A stretch of DNA of 64,000 nt from the NCBI GenBank assembly GCA_036362985.1, contig JAYGXS010000002.1, forward strand, positions 85,180,443 to 85,244,442, read 5' to 3'. The notes below the pieces were generated by a model. It did no database searches. It was not told the origin of the DNA and saw only the letters and a program-made list of their open reading frames with translations. The position numbers and the translations under genes were made by a program. Source of the stretch: Ligula intestinalis (Eukaryota; Platyhelminthes; Cestoda; Diphyllobothriidea; Diphyllobothriidae). Shown piece after piece: positions 34,001-44,193 of this stretch. Numbering within the stretch: the first letter of the stretch is position 1; each line of letters opens with the position of its first letter.

Positions 34001-34676
34001 CTGGCGTTCTGCTGACTCTAAGTCTATTTGTGCAGGATGCGCTGCGTAGGATGTCAATCGCCGACCTGCCGGTCAGCACTTTTCTCCCTCTCTCTCGCCA
34101 CACACTCTTAAATATTGCCACTATTAAAATAGTATTAACAAAAGGTAAGTAGCATTGTTTTTGTAAATAAAACCTGTCTAAGGTTGACATAGTACTACTT
34201 TGTGTTCAGATTATCGGGGGAAACAAGGGACACACATAACTATTTAACCTCTTCTTGAAGAGCTGTTGAAACTTCGACCAACCAGAAGAAGACGAATTGC
34301 TTCCTCAGCAGAAATGACAGTGTGTAAGCCCAGGCCCTTTTTAGATACATTTCCTTTGGAGTCCACTTAAAGGGCCAGCGGTTTACGAGTCAACTTTGAT
34401 CATTGGGCACCCAAAAACTCAGGAGAGCCGAAGTCAAGACAACGAGACAAAGGACTGAAGTCACAGCCTCATGTCCTTTCGAACAATATCTGGAATAAGC
34501 GGGGTAGCACTAGAGGACAGATGACTGATCTAGTCTGACTGCAAGATTATAGGTGGCCTGTGTTACAGTTGCAACAAAACATCAGTAGATGCAAGTCTAG
34601 GTGAATTTGAATATTCCCGACAGACTGTGAGTCTATGAAGATGAAGATTCGATCGCCAGGACAATACTTTTATTCG

Positions 34677-34713
34677 CCTGACGTTTCAACATCCCTCACG
34701 GATTCTTCGTCAG
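34677..34713 (-). ncRNA. Hammerhead-like ribozyme motif
   Basis: On minus: CTGACGA, then ATCC-GTGAG-GGAT able to form a stem, then GAAACGTC followed by A. Between GAA and the C of the GTC cleavage triplet lies the self-complementary ACGT. Downstream comes the family tail (GGCGAATAAAAG..GGCGATCGAATCTTCATCTTC-type). Position 2 of the TGATGA box is TGACGA. Activity is inference. Confidence 0.6.
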
Positions 34714-35913
34714 AGACATTAGTAGAAAATAGCAGTAGTCGAAACGGGTAAAACATGCACACGGAATCACCACGCGTGATGAAATTTCAGAAAGTCAAAT
34801 TCCGCATGTCAGTAATCAAGCAGTCAACACGCAAGAGGGCAATTATCGTTAATTGTTGTTTTTTGTCATAAGTGTGCAGTAATGACTCTATCCTATAAAT
34901 ACTACAACCTTCTGTGCATTTGTTACCCGTTTCATGAAGAATCCATGACGGATGTTGGTTAGTAGCCCTTGTTGGATCAGGAGTCCCCGCCTGAATCCAA
35001 ACTGGGTACAGTTGGGAGACGGAGAAATGCCGCGACCTCAGCCGGCTTGGGCCAAAGGTCCACGGGGGTGAATTCGGTGTCTGGCCGGGAACTGCAGGCA
35101 AACAGATGTTGAGAGTCATGCAGAGAGACGCCGCAGTCGGGCAGCTGTCGTGTGTGGATGTGTTGGATCGGTGTTTGTACTAGCGAAGGCGCATGGACTA
35201 GCCCCTGTGTAGCTGCGCCAGGGTACAGCGATTGACCCCCGGGAGTTGTCGTTCAGGGGCCGCAATCGGAGGTGGATAGCCACCCAAAAGGAACGGGGGT
35301 GGTAGCTGAATTTTGCGTCCACAGTAGCTCTCTAGTGCAAATTCCGGAGGCCTATCATGATGGCAGAGCCATCAATGGGCAGATCCGAGAGACATGATGC
35401 CACAGCTTCCTTGTGGAGAGCTCTAAGAGACGGTCGAACACCGCGGCTAGGTTCGCGGCCTGGCAGCGGTGTTGATTTGGATGACCGGGTTGCGAACCGG
35501 TCCACCAAAACTGCTGACCTAGGAGTGCGTTGTGAGGGGCGAACAGCAGGACAGAGGCCTCTGCATGGAGAGGATCGATAGGCAACATCTTGTAGCAACC
35601 CGTGATTGAGCGGCAGGCGACGGATGTCAAAATGTCAGCCAAATAAAAGTGTTGTCACGCGATCGAATGTTCTTCTTCTAAATTACTTCCTGGGACTCCT
35701 ATGTTCGCTTGTATTATGAGTCCATACTTCAACTTGCAGATGGTCCAATTCTTTAAACAACTACAGCCCAGGTCCAAGCCCCGAGATTTCCCGATTGGAT
35801 GTCTGGGTACGGCTGGCTAACAACACAAAATAAGGCCAAAATGCTCCCGTGGCCCACTTTTTCGATTACATCTTTACATATAAAAAAACCTTAAAACACA
35901 CGGTCCAAATTAC

Positions 35914-36096
35914 CTCGGTATTTTTAATCTTCAGACTGAAATCGACGTCGCAGTCCTCTACCGGTAGGCCATCCGATGCGAGGCAGTCTAGCTGTTCTAT
36001 GACATCTGGGCGCGAAAATGTCAACTCTTGATCCGTGAATATGGAACGGAGAAGGTTTATTTCGGCCAGTTTAGCTGCAATCTGAGACCCATCCAT
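35914..36096 (-). CDS. RWDD2: RWD domain-containing protein 2-like, exon 1
   Basis: ATG at 36096-36094 opens 61 codons that end at a donor (ACCGAG|GTAATT, GT at 35913-35912), phase 0, matching the phase-0 acceptor of exon 2. The peptide has the start of an RWD domain: a helix with AAKLAEINLLRSIF (family pattern: E-x-x-x-L-x-S-[IM][FY]) and the beginning of the beta-sheet (CDVDFSLKIK). The intron is 3.3 kb (35913-32612) and is filled with repeats, including an RTE fragment and a hammerhead-like motif. The upstream minus-strand frame is open beyond the ATG, but this Met gives the usual RWDD2 N-terminus. Confidence 0.82.
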
Positions 36097-36099
36097 TGA

Positions 36100-36870
36100 G
36101 ATGCTAGTTTGAAGATGAAGAAGGTTTGCAGCAGACGACAAATGCGACCATAGGCGCGTCCACGGGCAGCTGTTCAGACAGTGGTGTGCACTCTTTATGC
36201 TGGAAGTAGTATGGGGGAAAAACAAGGAACATATAGTGGGTATGTTTGCTACTGAAGGCAAATTAAGTAGAATACATGTCTTTTTATAGAGAACGCTCGC
36301 TCGGCAGAGGGTAACAGACTGCTTCGATTAAGGACAGCCCTCTCTGTCTCCCTCTCTCCTACCACCAACACTATCCTTCGGTTTCCTAGATACAAGACTA
36401 TAACATAGATAAAGTGGAGTCTCGGGTGATGAACAGCCTCATCTACAAACGTTTTAGGTAACGAGCGAGCCACTGGCAGAACTGGTTTGTTTCGATTGAC
36501 GAGCTTCCGCTCAGGTAACGAGCTAACAGTGCGTGCGTGTGCTCTCTCTCTCATTTTCTTTCATTCCTCTCTCTCTTCTTCGTCTGCTTCTTCTGCGCAC
36601 CCACAATTACAAGTTTCACCAGCCCGTGTCTTTCTCACCTTCTTTTAGCCCCACACACGGACGCCAACCGGCAAGGGAGTATTCGGGTAGTCGATGATTG
36701 AATGGTTACCCCGTCTCAGAGGGGTGTTGGCCCGGACTTCGTACCTGGCTGCTCCCACCCTTCTACGATTCAACGTCTGTATGCATATACAATGCCAGAC
36801 TTCAGCAAACCACGGTCCCTAAGGCCTGGTAGACGCTGGCACTTTCTCTCGGTTCTGATTCCCGCTGGGT
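36100..36870. other. Upstream of RWDD2-like gene; CT-rich
   Basis: Contains CT-rich low-complexity sequence near 36540-36600, no TATA box that I would call, and no recognisable gene. Confidence 0.4.
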
Positions 36871-36877
36871 TTCAGTC

Positions 36878-37260
36878 CGCACCTCAGGTGACCGATCAGC
36901 TAGGCGGTGGGGGAGAGAGTGAAGTCGACCTTACTATGATAAATATGAATGCGCTTGAATCGATCACGGTGCGCTAAAAGCCGTGACTGGGAGGGTTCGC
37001 CAACTGACGGGATAACTCGGACCTCCTACGTTGCTGCTCTTCTAGTACGCACGTGTTTGTATGTGCGTATGCAAGGAGATGGAGGGCTGAGCGCCAGGTT
37101 GCAATGGCTCCTTCTTAATGTGGCCTGTATGGCGCTGCCGTGCACGCGAGAGCCTACCTAGCGAGGTATGCTGAGTCAAGTGTGCGCGTGCTGAGTGACT
37201 ATCGCGCCAGCCACCTACACTCTCCCTCATCCCCGGCCTCATTGAATTTGTCTTTGCATC
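36878..37260 (+). repeat. Dispersed repeat R-related block, tandem copy 1
   Basis: Matches 37862-38400 in the same orientation: CACCTCAGG.GAC.GATCA.CTAGGCGGTGG, GGAGGGTT..CCAA..GACGGGATAAC, and CAATGGCTCCTTCTT.ATGT. The spacer (37350-37860) also contains repeated phrases (CTTGC.CA.CTGC/TATAC.ATGCTCAT near 37531 and 37805), so the whole 1.7 kb is a nested duplication. Confidence 0.7.
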
Positions 37261-37861
37261 GGAAACGGAAGTGCGAGTGACGAGCGAGTGGGTAAATTCT
37301 CCGCAAGTCTGCTTTAAATCCTCTTTTCGTTCCCGGTAGTTTGTTGCGTTGCTTCAGCTTGCTGTAGCCTTCGTGCAGTCTGCCCAGCTTGCTTCAGTTT
37401 CTGCCTCGACTTGCTTCAGCGCTTGCTGCGGCTTGTTGGAGTTCGCGGCTGTCCATTGTCAAAATCAACGGGAAAATTGTCGTGTGTGCTCGTGTCTGCC
37501 TGTTCTTCCGCTCTTTCTCGTCCTCTTCCCTTGCGCAAGCTACTCTACAATGCTCATGCTCCCTGTTTTCGTTCGCAGCACTAGTACCCCTATTGTCACT
37601 AATATTACTCGCACCATTACCAGCAGCCGCAATTATACTAGTCACACCTCCAGCTTAGTCTTTTAGCACCAACGAAAGCCTTATCACTCCCTGAAGATCC
37701 TTCGCTGAAAGGTAAGCTGAGTTCTCGTTCTTTCGTTTCGTTTTCTTTCGTATTTCCTTTCTCACTTCTTGTTCGTTCTTTTTTTTATCTCTCTTTTCCT
37801 CCCTTGCACAACCTGCTATACCATGCTCATCTCCGATCTGTTTTCTCGTTCAGCACTGCGA

Positions 37862-38560
37862 CCATCCCACCTCAGGCGACGGATCATCTAGGCGGTGGTG
37901 GGGGGGGGGGAGAATGAGGTCGACCCTCAGCGCATTTTTTACTCACTATAACCAGTCTGACACTTTTGAAGATATCGCGTTGCGCTCAAAGCCCTGGTCT
38001 GGAGGGTTGCCAATCGACGGGATAACTTAGATACCGCAGTCAGCCCAGTGTGTGTATGTGTGTGTGCTCTTGTTCTGTTCTGCGTTGCTCCCGCATGCTG
38101 TCGCTTTCGTGTTGCTTGCCCAGCTTGCCTCTGTGTATGCTGCGGCTTGCTTCAGCGTTTGCTGCGGCCTGTTGGATCGATGGGGGAACTGTCGTCGTGT
38201 CTTGTTCTGTAGAGTGGTTACTGCGGGCTGAGGGTCAGGCTGCAATGGCTCCTTCTTCATGTAGCCAGTATGACGCTCCCTGTCGGGAGCCTACCTAACG
38301 AGACGGGCTGTTAGTACGCGTGCTGAGTTTTGGTCGCGCCAGCCGCCTGCGCCTTACCTCATCTCCGGCCTTCTTGACTCTGTCTTGACAACGGGGTCCG
38401 GGTGTGGGCGGTCAGAGAATGTGGTACATTCTCCGCGCGTCTGCCTCGCTGTTTACCTTGTGGAAGTTACCGTGTTGCTTCAATTCATTGAAGCTCGTAG
38501 TGGATATCGTCGAAATTGACGGTCGAACTGTCGTCCGCCGTTTAGTGGATCCTCGGTCGC
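37862..38560 (+). repeat. Dispersed repeat R-related block, tandem copy 2
   Basis: See 36878-37260. The end of this block includes GTGGATATCGTCGAAATTGA near 38500, the conserved core also seen in copies at 3872 and 50310. A poly-G run lies at about 37899-37911. Confidence 0.7.
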
Positions 38561-39006
38561 CTGCAGTCAATCAGTGAACTGATGCAGTTTTCTTGGTTGG
38601 CTGTTGCGTTTCGCAAGAGAGTGTTCCACATGAGGAGCCAGTGCCGGAACGGATTAAAATCGTCAACCAAGGTTCGACTGTACACCCTCGTCAGTGGCGA
38701 CTACTGGCCGACCTACTTGCCAGGAGGCCTGATAACCCTGACGTCATAACAAAGGCGTGGCCTTTGTCAGGACCTGGACTTACCATGCCGTCTGCAGATC
38801 GAATCACGGGCGGTCTCGAGGCAAAGAGGACCAATGAGGCTGAACAGAGATGCACTGCACGTACAGATTGAACACAGACGCGATCACACTAGCCAAATGA
38901 GAACACCAAAAGTTGATATCCTTTCGCTAATCAACATTGAGTAAGATTGTACTACTGATTATCCTGTGGGCTATTCTGAAGTCATTTCGGTCATAATAGA
39001 ATGCCG

Positions 39007-39572
39007 GGCAACAGTAGCTTATGTAGCCCCACTCATTATTCCCGACAACCTGCATGTTTTCCTACGAAAACGGTGGTTATGGGCTGGAAATTAGGACACA
39101 CAGTAGAGTATACTTTAATAAATGCTATATGCATTTTATTTTACTGTATTTAAAAGTGTTGTTGATTTATATCTGCCAATTTTCCTTATCTGTATTATTA
39201 TTTAACTTATTGCGGAAAAACCCGATTATCAAATTGCAGGTTTCTTGAATTTCCCGAAAAATTGAAATGGTGGTTAGGAAGCTGTCTACTTCATCATATC
39301 TGAGGTCCAACTTACCGTTCTGGAGCTAGATTAGTATAGCCCGCGGCGCGAAGCGCCGCACACACCTTCAATTTACATGCGGAACAACTTACTCCCAGCG
39401 GCCGCGGGAAACAACTTCGACTGCATTTTTTTTCACTTTACACTTACTACTAAAAATGTCTTTCTCTTCCTATCCTATTTCCCCAGTCCACAAAACTCTA
39501 AATTCACGGTTTTTCTAGGACAGAATGCTGGGAGTAGACGTATATGAGTGGGCTACGTAAGCTACTTTTGCC
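39007..39572. mobile_element. MITE M1 (566 bp) with ~29-bp TIRs and 8-bp TSD
   Basis: Terminal inverted repeats: GGCAACAGTAGCTTATGTAG at 39007 and, on the complementary strand from 39572, GGCAAAAGTAGCTTACGTAG, continuing CCC(C)ACTCAT in both. The flanks repeat GAATGCCG exactly (38999-39006 and 39573-39580). The uninterrupted right arm of H2 shows the empty-site equivalent. An 8-bp duplication with GG-starting TIRs suggests Merlin; hAT also makes 8-bp duplications but usually starts with CA. There is no transposase. Confidence 0.88.
39343..39359 (+). other. Perfect hairpin inside MITE M1
   Basis: GCGGCGC-GAA-GCGCCGC. The homologous hairpin at 32982-32998 shows compensatory base changes. Confidence 0.65.
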
Positions 39573-40374
39573 GAATGCCGACCTTTTAACGAGCTTCTTT
39601 TTGACCACTAACAAAACGTATGTACTGTAAAAAGTGGCTACTGATGTAGTATTCATTTTTATAATTGATTTTGACTGCGTTTGTAAATTTCAGTATATTT
39701 TGTGGAAATCATACAGAAAAAAATATTCCTTGTACTCGTTTGGTAGGATAATACGCCTTCTTTAAATGCTACACTTAAAGGAAGGCTATCTTTCGTTTTA
39801 AAAAAGTTTCTAATTGTGAGCTTTCAACGATTGTGAGGTGTTCATTCATGAAATACCGAACCTGACAATTTATTAATGCTGTCTATAATGTATGCAGCAT
39901 GTTCCACATCTGTTGCAATATTTTGTGAGAACCAGGTGACCTCTTCCTCAAACCGTAGGCGAAAACGTTTTTTTCCTTAAAGAGGATGTACACAGCGTGT
40001 AGTTTGTGAACCTTGAATTCAAGTGTAACAGTCAGTAGGTTTCAAAAGTATTCGGCAATTTATAAACGTTTTAAAACCGAAAGATAGCCTTCCTTTAAGT
40101 ATAGCATTTAAAGAAGGCGTAATTCCCTACCTAACGAGTACAAGGAATAATTTTTTCGTGTATGATTTCCATAAAATATACTGGAATTTACAAAGGCAGT
40201 TAAAATCAATGATAAAAATGCATGCTACATGAGAAGCCACTGTTTACAGTACATACGTTTTGTTAGTGGTCAAAAAGAAGCTCTTTAAAAAAGCCGGCAT
40301 CCTATCGTGACCGGAATGACTTCAGAATAGCCTACAGGATAATCAGTATTACAACCTTACTCAATGTCGACAGA

Positions 40375-41150
40375 GGGGGGAGAGAGAGAGAGAAAAAGAC
40401 TGATAAATAAGGCTGCCTTAATAAATTGTGAAATGCTTACGGCTGAATCACCCTGGTGACGAAATATGCTCTAATGTAGAAGAGCGAATGCCAAAAATCT
40501 GTTTTAAGAAAAAGCAAGATACGGCAAAGAGTTGAGCAACTGAGTATCAGTCAACTTGTTTGTTATAGAATTGGACAAATTAGTACTGATTGTAGGTCTG
40601 GGAGGTCTAAGAAATCCAAGAAAGTGCGCGTCAAAGAACCTGAGAAGTGTTTTGTCTTTGATTTGGTGGTGGTGGTGGTGGTGGTGGTGGTGGTGGTGGT
40701 GGCATATTTCATTTAATTATTAATGCAATATCCATTATCAGACGATTTAAATAATCCTTTCAATGCATCTAGTGAACTGGCAGGTCTGTGGGACGAGTCA
40801 ACGTATGCATAAAGAGCATAAACAGGGGGGGGGGGTGTATGGGCCGACTAAAGAGAAGAAAAGCAGACTCCTAAAAGCCTAAATGAACACCAACAGTTCT
40901 ACGTCACTGATTCTGCATCACCTCAACACGTGACCCAAAGTCGCCACTTAAACACCCATTTAACACGCAGCTTTATTAACAATATGCTAAGTCAAGCAAT
41001 GCATATCAAGCAGAAATAAAATATATTTTCAATTTATTTTCCCAAAATGAGTATCTTTCGGACTTTGCTCGTCAACACATACGGCAACAACAATTCAAAT
41101 AAAGGGCTATTCTCAGAGCTGCGACCATGGAAGCGGCGTCAAAACCAACG
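40375..41150. other. Spacer with microsatellites
   Basis: GA-rich tract at 40377-40400, GGT repeat at 40665-40702, and a poly-G run near 40827. No gene recognised. Confidence 0.5.
40665..40702 (+). repeat. GGT trinucleotide microsatellite
   Basis: About 12-13 uninterrupted GGT units. Confidence 0.95.
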
Positions 41151-42141
41151 AGTTGGCGAGTCCTCCCATCTTGTCTGAGCAAAATTGTGTACCAGCCTGC
41201 AATTACCTTGGGCACTAAGCTTGTACACCTTAAGGACAGGATTGGCTATCTCAACAGAAAACTAAATCGTCTACAAAATGCCGTGTTCCAGTTGTGATGT
41301 AATCTATTTTGGCCAAAACGGGAAATCTCTATCCACCCGCATACATGAACACCAGTTAGTGGTGACACCACCTATCACAGGTTGTGATGCACAGTGACTA
41401 CAGGACAAATATTTGATGGGGAAAAACCAAATTGTTGGCACCTAACGATGGGTCATGCACTCAGACGAGGCATGCATTAAAAGGCATATCGAGTAAGATA
41501 CCAATTACAAACGCCTCGAAGTTAGACGAATGCATAAACAAGCACTATCAACCGGATAATGCAATGCAGCCAACCATATCATGTTGGGTTAGGCATCGTT
41601 TTGAGTTAACTGTGTTCGCACATCTCTCCTCTGACTGACGAGCTGGGGAGCCAGAATCAAAAATTTACACATTAAAAACTATTCGTTCCCAAAGAACTTC
41701 CCTTGCTGTATATGGCATCCAATTCCATGTGCCGCTTAATGCACTAGTCATCGGAATTAACGAACTCTCAAATTTCACGGCCTTTCTTAGATGGGCTGGA
41801 GACAACAACGCACGTTTGGTCCCTGTGACAGTTGCAAGGCAGTTTATTGCAGTCCAACAGGAAAATTGGTCTCAACAGGCTTACACGAACACCAATTGGC
41901 AGTAAGCAGCCGAGACTACCTGTCTAAAGTTGCCATGCATACACTAGAAATCGGGCACAAATTTGCTTGGGACCAAAATTGCATTGTTGGCTCCTGCTCA
42001 TCTAAGAAGGGCAGCGATGATCCATGCCCTTATTGCCACATCGAATTGAATGCTATGTGCATTCATCTTAAAAAGCATGGAAAAGACGGTAACCAATCCG
42101 GCCTAGATGCTTACAACAAAGTCAAGTATTGGCCGAAATAA
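41150..42141 (+). pseudogene. Penelope-like element C-terminal relics (PLE-2), two GIY-YIG pieces
   Basis: The upstream piece (41278-41364) encodes MPCSSCDVIYFGQNGKSLST and RIHEHQLVV, a GIY-YIG endonuclease start with the YFG and catalytic Arg (TRIHEH) kept. The downstream frame 41791-42141 holds a second one: CDSCKAVYCSPTGKLVSTGL, HEHQLAV, then HTLEIGHKFAWDQNCIVG. There YIG reads YCS and the Arg is replaced (STGLHEH), so it is not functional. Both belong to the PLE class, where the domain follows the RT; no RT is seen here. A hammerhead unit follows at 42450, as expected for a PLE terminal repeat. Confidence 0.8.
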
Positions 42142-42365
42142 CTAGGCATTATTCATTTTTCCAGCAGGTAAAAAAATGCTAACTGTACTGTACACTCTGA
42201 TGACGACCTGGGAAACCAGGTATCGTGTCCCAAAGAACTACCAAGATTGAATTTTACTTCTCGAGGTGCTCATTTTCCGAATCTTTATATATATATATAC
42301 CCCGTTCCATCCCCCAAAGAATATGAAGAAGAAAAGGCGCGTTCATGAACCACACTGTATTGGTG

Positions 42366-42401
42366 CTGGCGTTTCGAAAACATGCTTGTTTCCATCATCA
42401 G
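42366..42401 (-). ncRNA. Hammerhead-like motif, cleavage site lost
   Basis: On minus: CTGATGA-T-GGAAACA-AGCA-TGTTTTC-GAAACGCC. Stem II has seven pairs (one G-U). The cleavage triplet is GCC instead of NUH, which should prevent cleavage. Confidence 0.6.
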
Positions 42402-42449
42402 AACGGTGAGGTGATCGTTCCTGCTTGTCTTGGTTTGTTTTGTCTTACT

Positions 42450-42485
42450 CTGATGATGGACACAAGCACGTTTTCGAAACGTCAG
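42450..42485 (+). ncRNA. Hammerhead-like ribozyme motif
   Basis: CTGATGA-T-GGACACA-AGCA-CGTTTTC-GAAACGTC-A. The catalytic boxes CTGATGA and GAAA are perfect and the cleavage triplet GTC is present. Stem II has two mismatches compared with the other arm. Location just after PLE-2 fits a PLE terminal repeat. Confidence 0.65.
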
Positions 42486-42730
42486 CACCAATACAGTGTG
42501 GTTCATGAAGGCACCTTTTCTTCTTCATCTTCTTTGGAGGGGGGGGGTGGGGAACGGGATAATTTCTCTGGACCTCGTATCTTCAGCCATGTTAATATAT
42601 ATACGTTGCAAGGTACGCATTCCAAGTAATTAATTATATTTCCCAAAGAACGCATTACACTTCAACATGCATACACACATATGAATATATGTGCTTCGTC
42701 GATCTAGAAGAAAAACAATTAAGTTCCGCT

Positions 42731-42937
42731 TGGCCCAGGGGCTCACAATTAGAGCCCGCGCATGGCGACTATGACGATAGGATGGAATGGCTGATGATGT
42801 CGAATAAGCCGAAAATTGTCTTTGTCAGTTGCACTCCATCATACGTCTGAAGTCGCTAAGCGACTGCCTGCGATCGCTCTAAAACGAGCCTAAAGGCACA
42901 ACGGGATAAGCACTTTCCCTAATCAGATAGATCGGCG
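42731..42937 (+). mobile_element. tRNA-derived SINE, copy 2 (head decayed)
   Basis: Body matches copy 1: GGCTGATGATG, ATAAGCCGAAAA, GCTAAGCGACTGCCTG, AACGAGCCTAAAGGCAC, GGGATAAG, CCTAATCAGATA. The tRNA-like head is poorly preserved. Confidence 0.65.
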
Positions 42938-42979
42938 GACAGCCTACTTCCAGCGTATATTCCCGATTGAAATCGACAA

Positions 42980-43175
42980 AGTTACGAGCCCGTGGTGCAA
43001 TGGTAGAGTGATACACTTAATGGCCAAAGATCCCGAGTGATCCACACCTGGAATCGGGTATGACTGGCTGATGATGACTAATAAGCCGAAAACGGCAATT
43101 TCGGTCTCCCTTGTCTGTCGGTTCCACTCCATATGCAAAGAGACGACTGTCTGCGGGTCCAGTCGACAATTAAAA
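42980..43175 (+). mobile_element. tRNA-derived SINE, copy 3
   Basis: A-box-like TGGTGCAATGGTAGAGTG (about 42993-43010) and a weak B-box, followed by GGGTATGACTGGCTGATGAT and AATAAGCCGAAAACGG. Copies 2 and 3 are nearly contiguous. Confidence 0.72.
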
Positions 43176-43620
43176 GCGTGCCACTACGCACTTTGCAGTC
43201 AAGTTTTTTTGTTCTGCTAATGCCAGCCAGACCTCTGCCCTAAACTGACATTCGTTATATCAGTTAGAAAGGAGACTATCTTCTGCAAACAGGAACAAAA
43301 ACACTAAAAGGCAAATGAGCTTTCGATAAATTTATTTTTACAAGAAGGAATTTCAGGGTGAAAGGCATCGATGAGAAGGGCAAAGCCCGTGAAACCGCAT
43401 AGTACTTCCTCAGGCACATATTGCTTTCTCACTAACAGACTCCTTGTTCAAAAATGTGTCCTGAAAATATTGGGGCATTTAAAGTAAAAACTAACCAAAT
43501 CGTAAATCACTCGGATCATCAACGAACAACTGGGACAGCGTGCAATATCTTCTCCACTTTCCAGCTCCTCCTATACGAAAGACTTGCCCTAAGACGGTCG
43601 ATAGCAACAACTAAGCCTAC

Positions 43621-43728
43621 CTTCGTAATCTGGAATCTGTCACCACACGGACATGGATAGAAGTAAGTCTCCTCATCTTCGTCATACTCCATGTCCTCAA
43701 TTTCCACTTCGTCGTGGAGAACAGACAT
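43621..43728 (-). CDS. DPH3: Diphthamide biosynthesis protein 3 (DPH3), exon 1
   Basis: ATG at 43728-43726 starts 36 codons ending at a donor (ACGAAG|GTAGGC, GT at 43620-43619). The peptide [20 protein letters not shown] continuing [16 protein letters not shown] is nearly the textbook DPH3/KTI11 CSL-type zinc-ribbon N-terminus, including the first CxC metal-binding pair. DPH3 supplies electrons to the Dph1-Dph2 Fe-S enzyme in diphthamide synthesis on elongation factor 2 and also acts with Elongator. The exon ends in phase 0. The second exon, which should carry the CPSCSL-type Cys pair, was looked for down to about 36.3 kb and not found, so the gene is incomplete here, has a very long intron, or is a fragment. 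A CCAAT-type motif lies about 20 bases upstream (ACCAATCAG at about 43750). Confidence 0.92.
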
Positions 43729-43924
43729 TGCCTCTCGAGTTCTTCCACCAATCAGCAGGGGCTAACAGAACCTACACGAGGAAGGAGGGAAAGCCGTGGA
43801 AACTGGGAGGGGGGGCAGTTTGACGAGATTAAATTCTACCGTTTATTAACGTTTACTGATCGCTAACGGAACTCACTCGTCCCACTCTATCTTAGAGGTC
43901 ATTCTCGAGCCCCTCGCTAGCAGC

Positions 43925-44083
43925 CGCATTGTCGACAAAGGCAAGGGAGAATGGAATGGCCATTTCTGGCTCATTAGCCGCCATCAGCCAGTCATATCGA
44001 AGCCCAACCGAGGCTCGAACTCGCGAATTTTCTGGTCAGAGGTCTGACGCACTAAACATTGAGCTAAGAGATCATTGCCTTGC
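43925..44083 (-). mobile_element. tRNA-derived SINE, copy 4 (minus)
   Basis: On minus the head is strikingly tRNA-like: A-box TTAGCTCAATG (44068-44058) and B-box GAGTTCGAGCC (44022-44012), followed by ATATGACTGGCTGATGG, the family body, and AGCCAGAAATGG. It is the best view of the SINE promoter in the window. Confidence 0.75.
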
Positions 44084-44193
44084 CAGTGTAGATATTTTGA
44101 CACTCGTTAAATTGCCAATAGAAGTGAATATGCGAGTTCCAGAAAGCAGTTCAGAAGAAGAAGATGCGACCACGGGAACAAGGGTTTTATCTT

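Larger units (their letters stand above)
32612..35913 (-). other. Intron 1 of the RWDD2-like gene
   Basis: A 3.3 kb intron with GT-AG ends (donor GTAATT, acceptor CTTAG). It holds a repeat shared with the MITE interior (32860-33020), an RTE 3' fragment (33590-34000), a hammerhead-like motif (34677-34713) and a GC-rich part (35100-35620) whose open frames show no homology I recognise. Confidence 0.75.
38918..40372. repeat. Long imperfect palindrome H2, split by MITE M1
   Basis: The left arm (38918-39006 plus 39581-39790) is inverted relative to 40055-40372: CTGATTATCCTGT.GGCTATTC, CTTTTTGACCACTAACAAAA, CTTGTACTCGTT.GGTAG. It is related to H1 with the centre in opposite orientation. Coding traces in the arms contain stops. 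The right end stops at a GA-rich microsatellite (about 40375-40400). Confidence 0.8.
42320..42535. repeat. Palindrome of PLE terminal sequence with two hammerhead motifs
   Basis: The arms 42323-42402 and 42449-42530 are inverted copies (GTTCATGAACCACACTGTAT.. / CAGTGTGGTTCATGAA) around a 46-base centre. A short AT repeat at 42285-42300 precedes it. Each arm contains one hammerhead-like core directed outward. Confidence 0.8.

Noticed and set aside
42977..43060. Genuine tRNA gene
   Set aside because: A and B boxes are imperfect, no cloverleaf or anticodon arm can be formed well, and the family body follows; it is a SINE.
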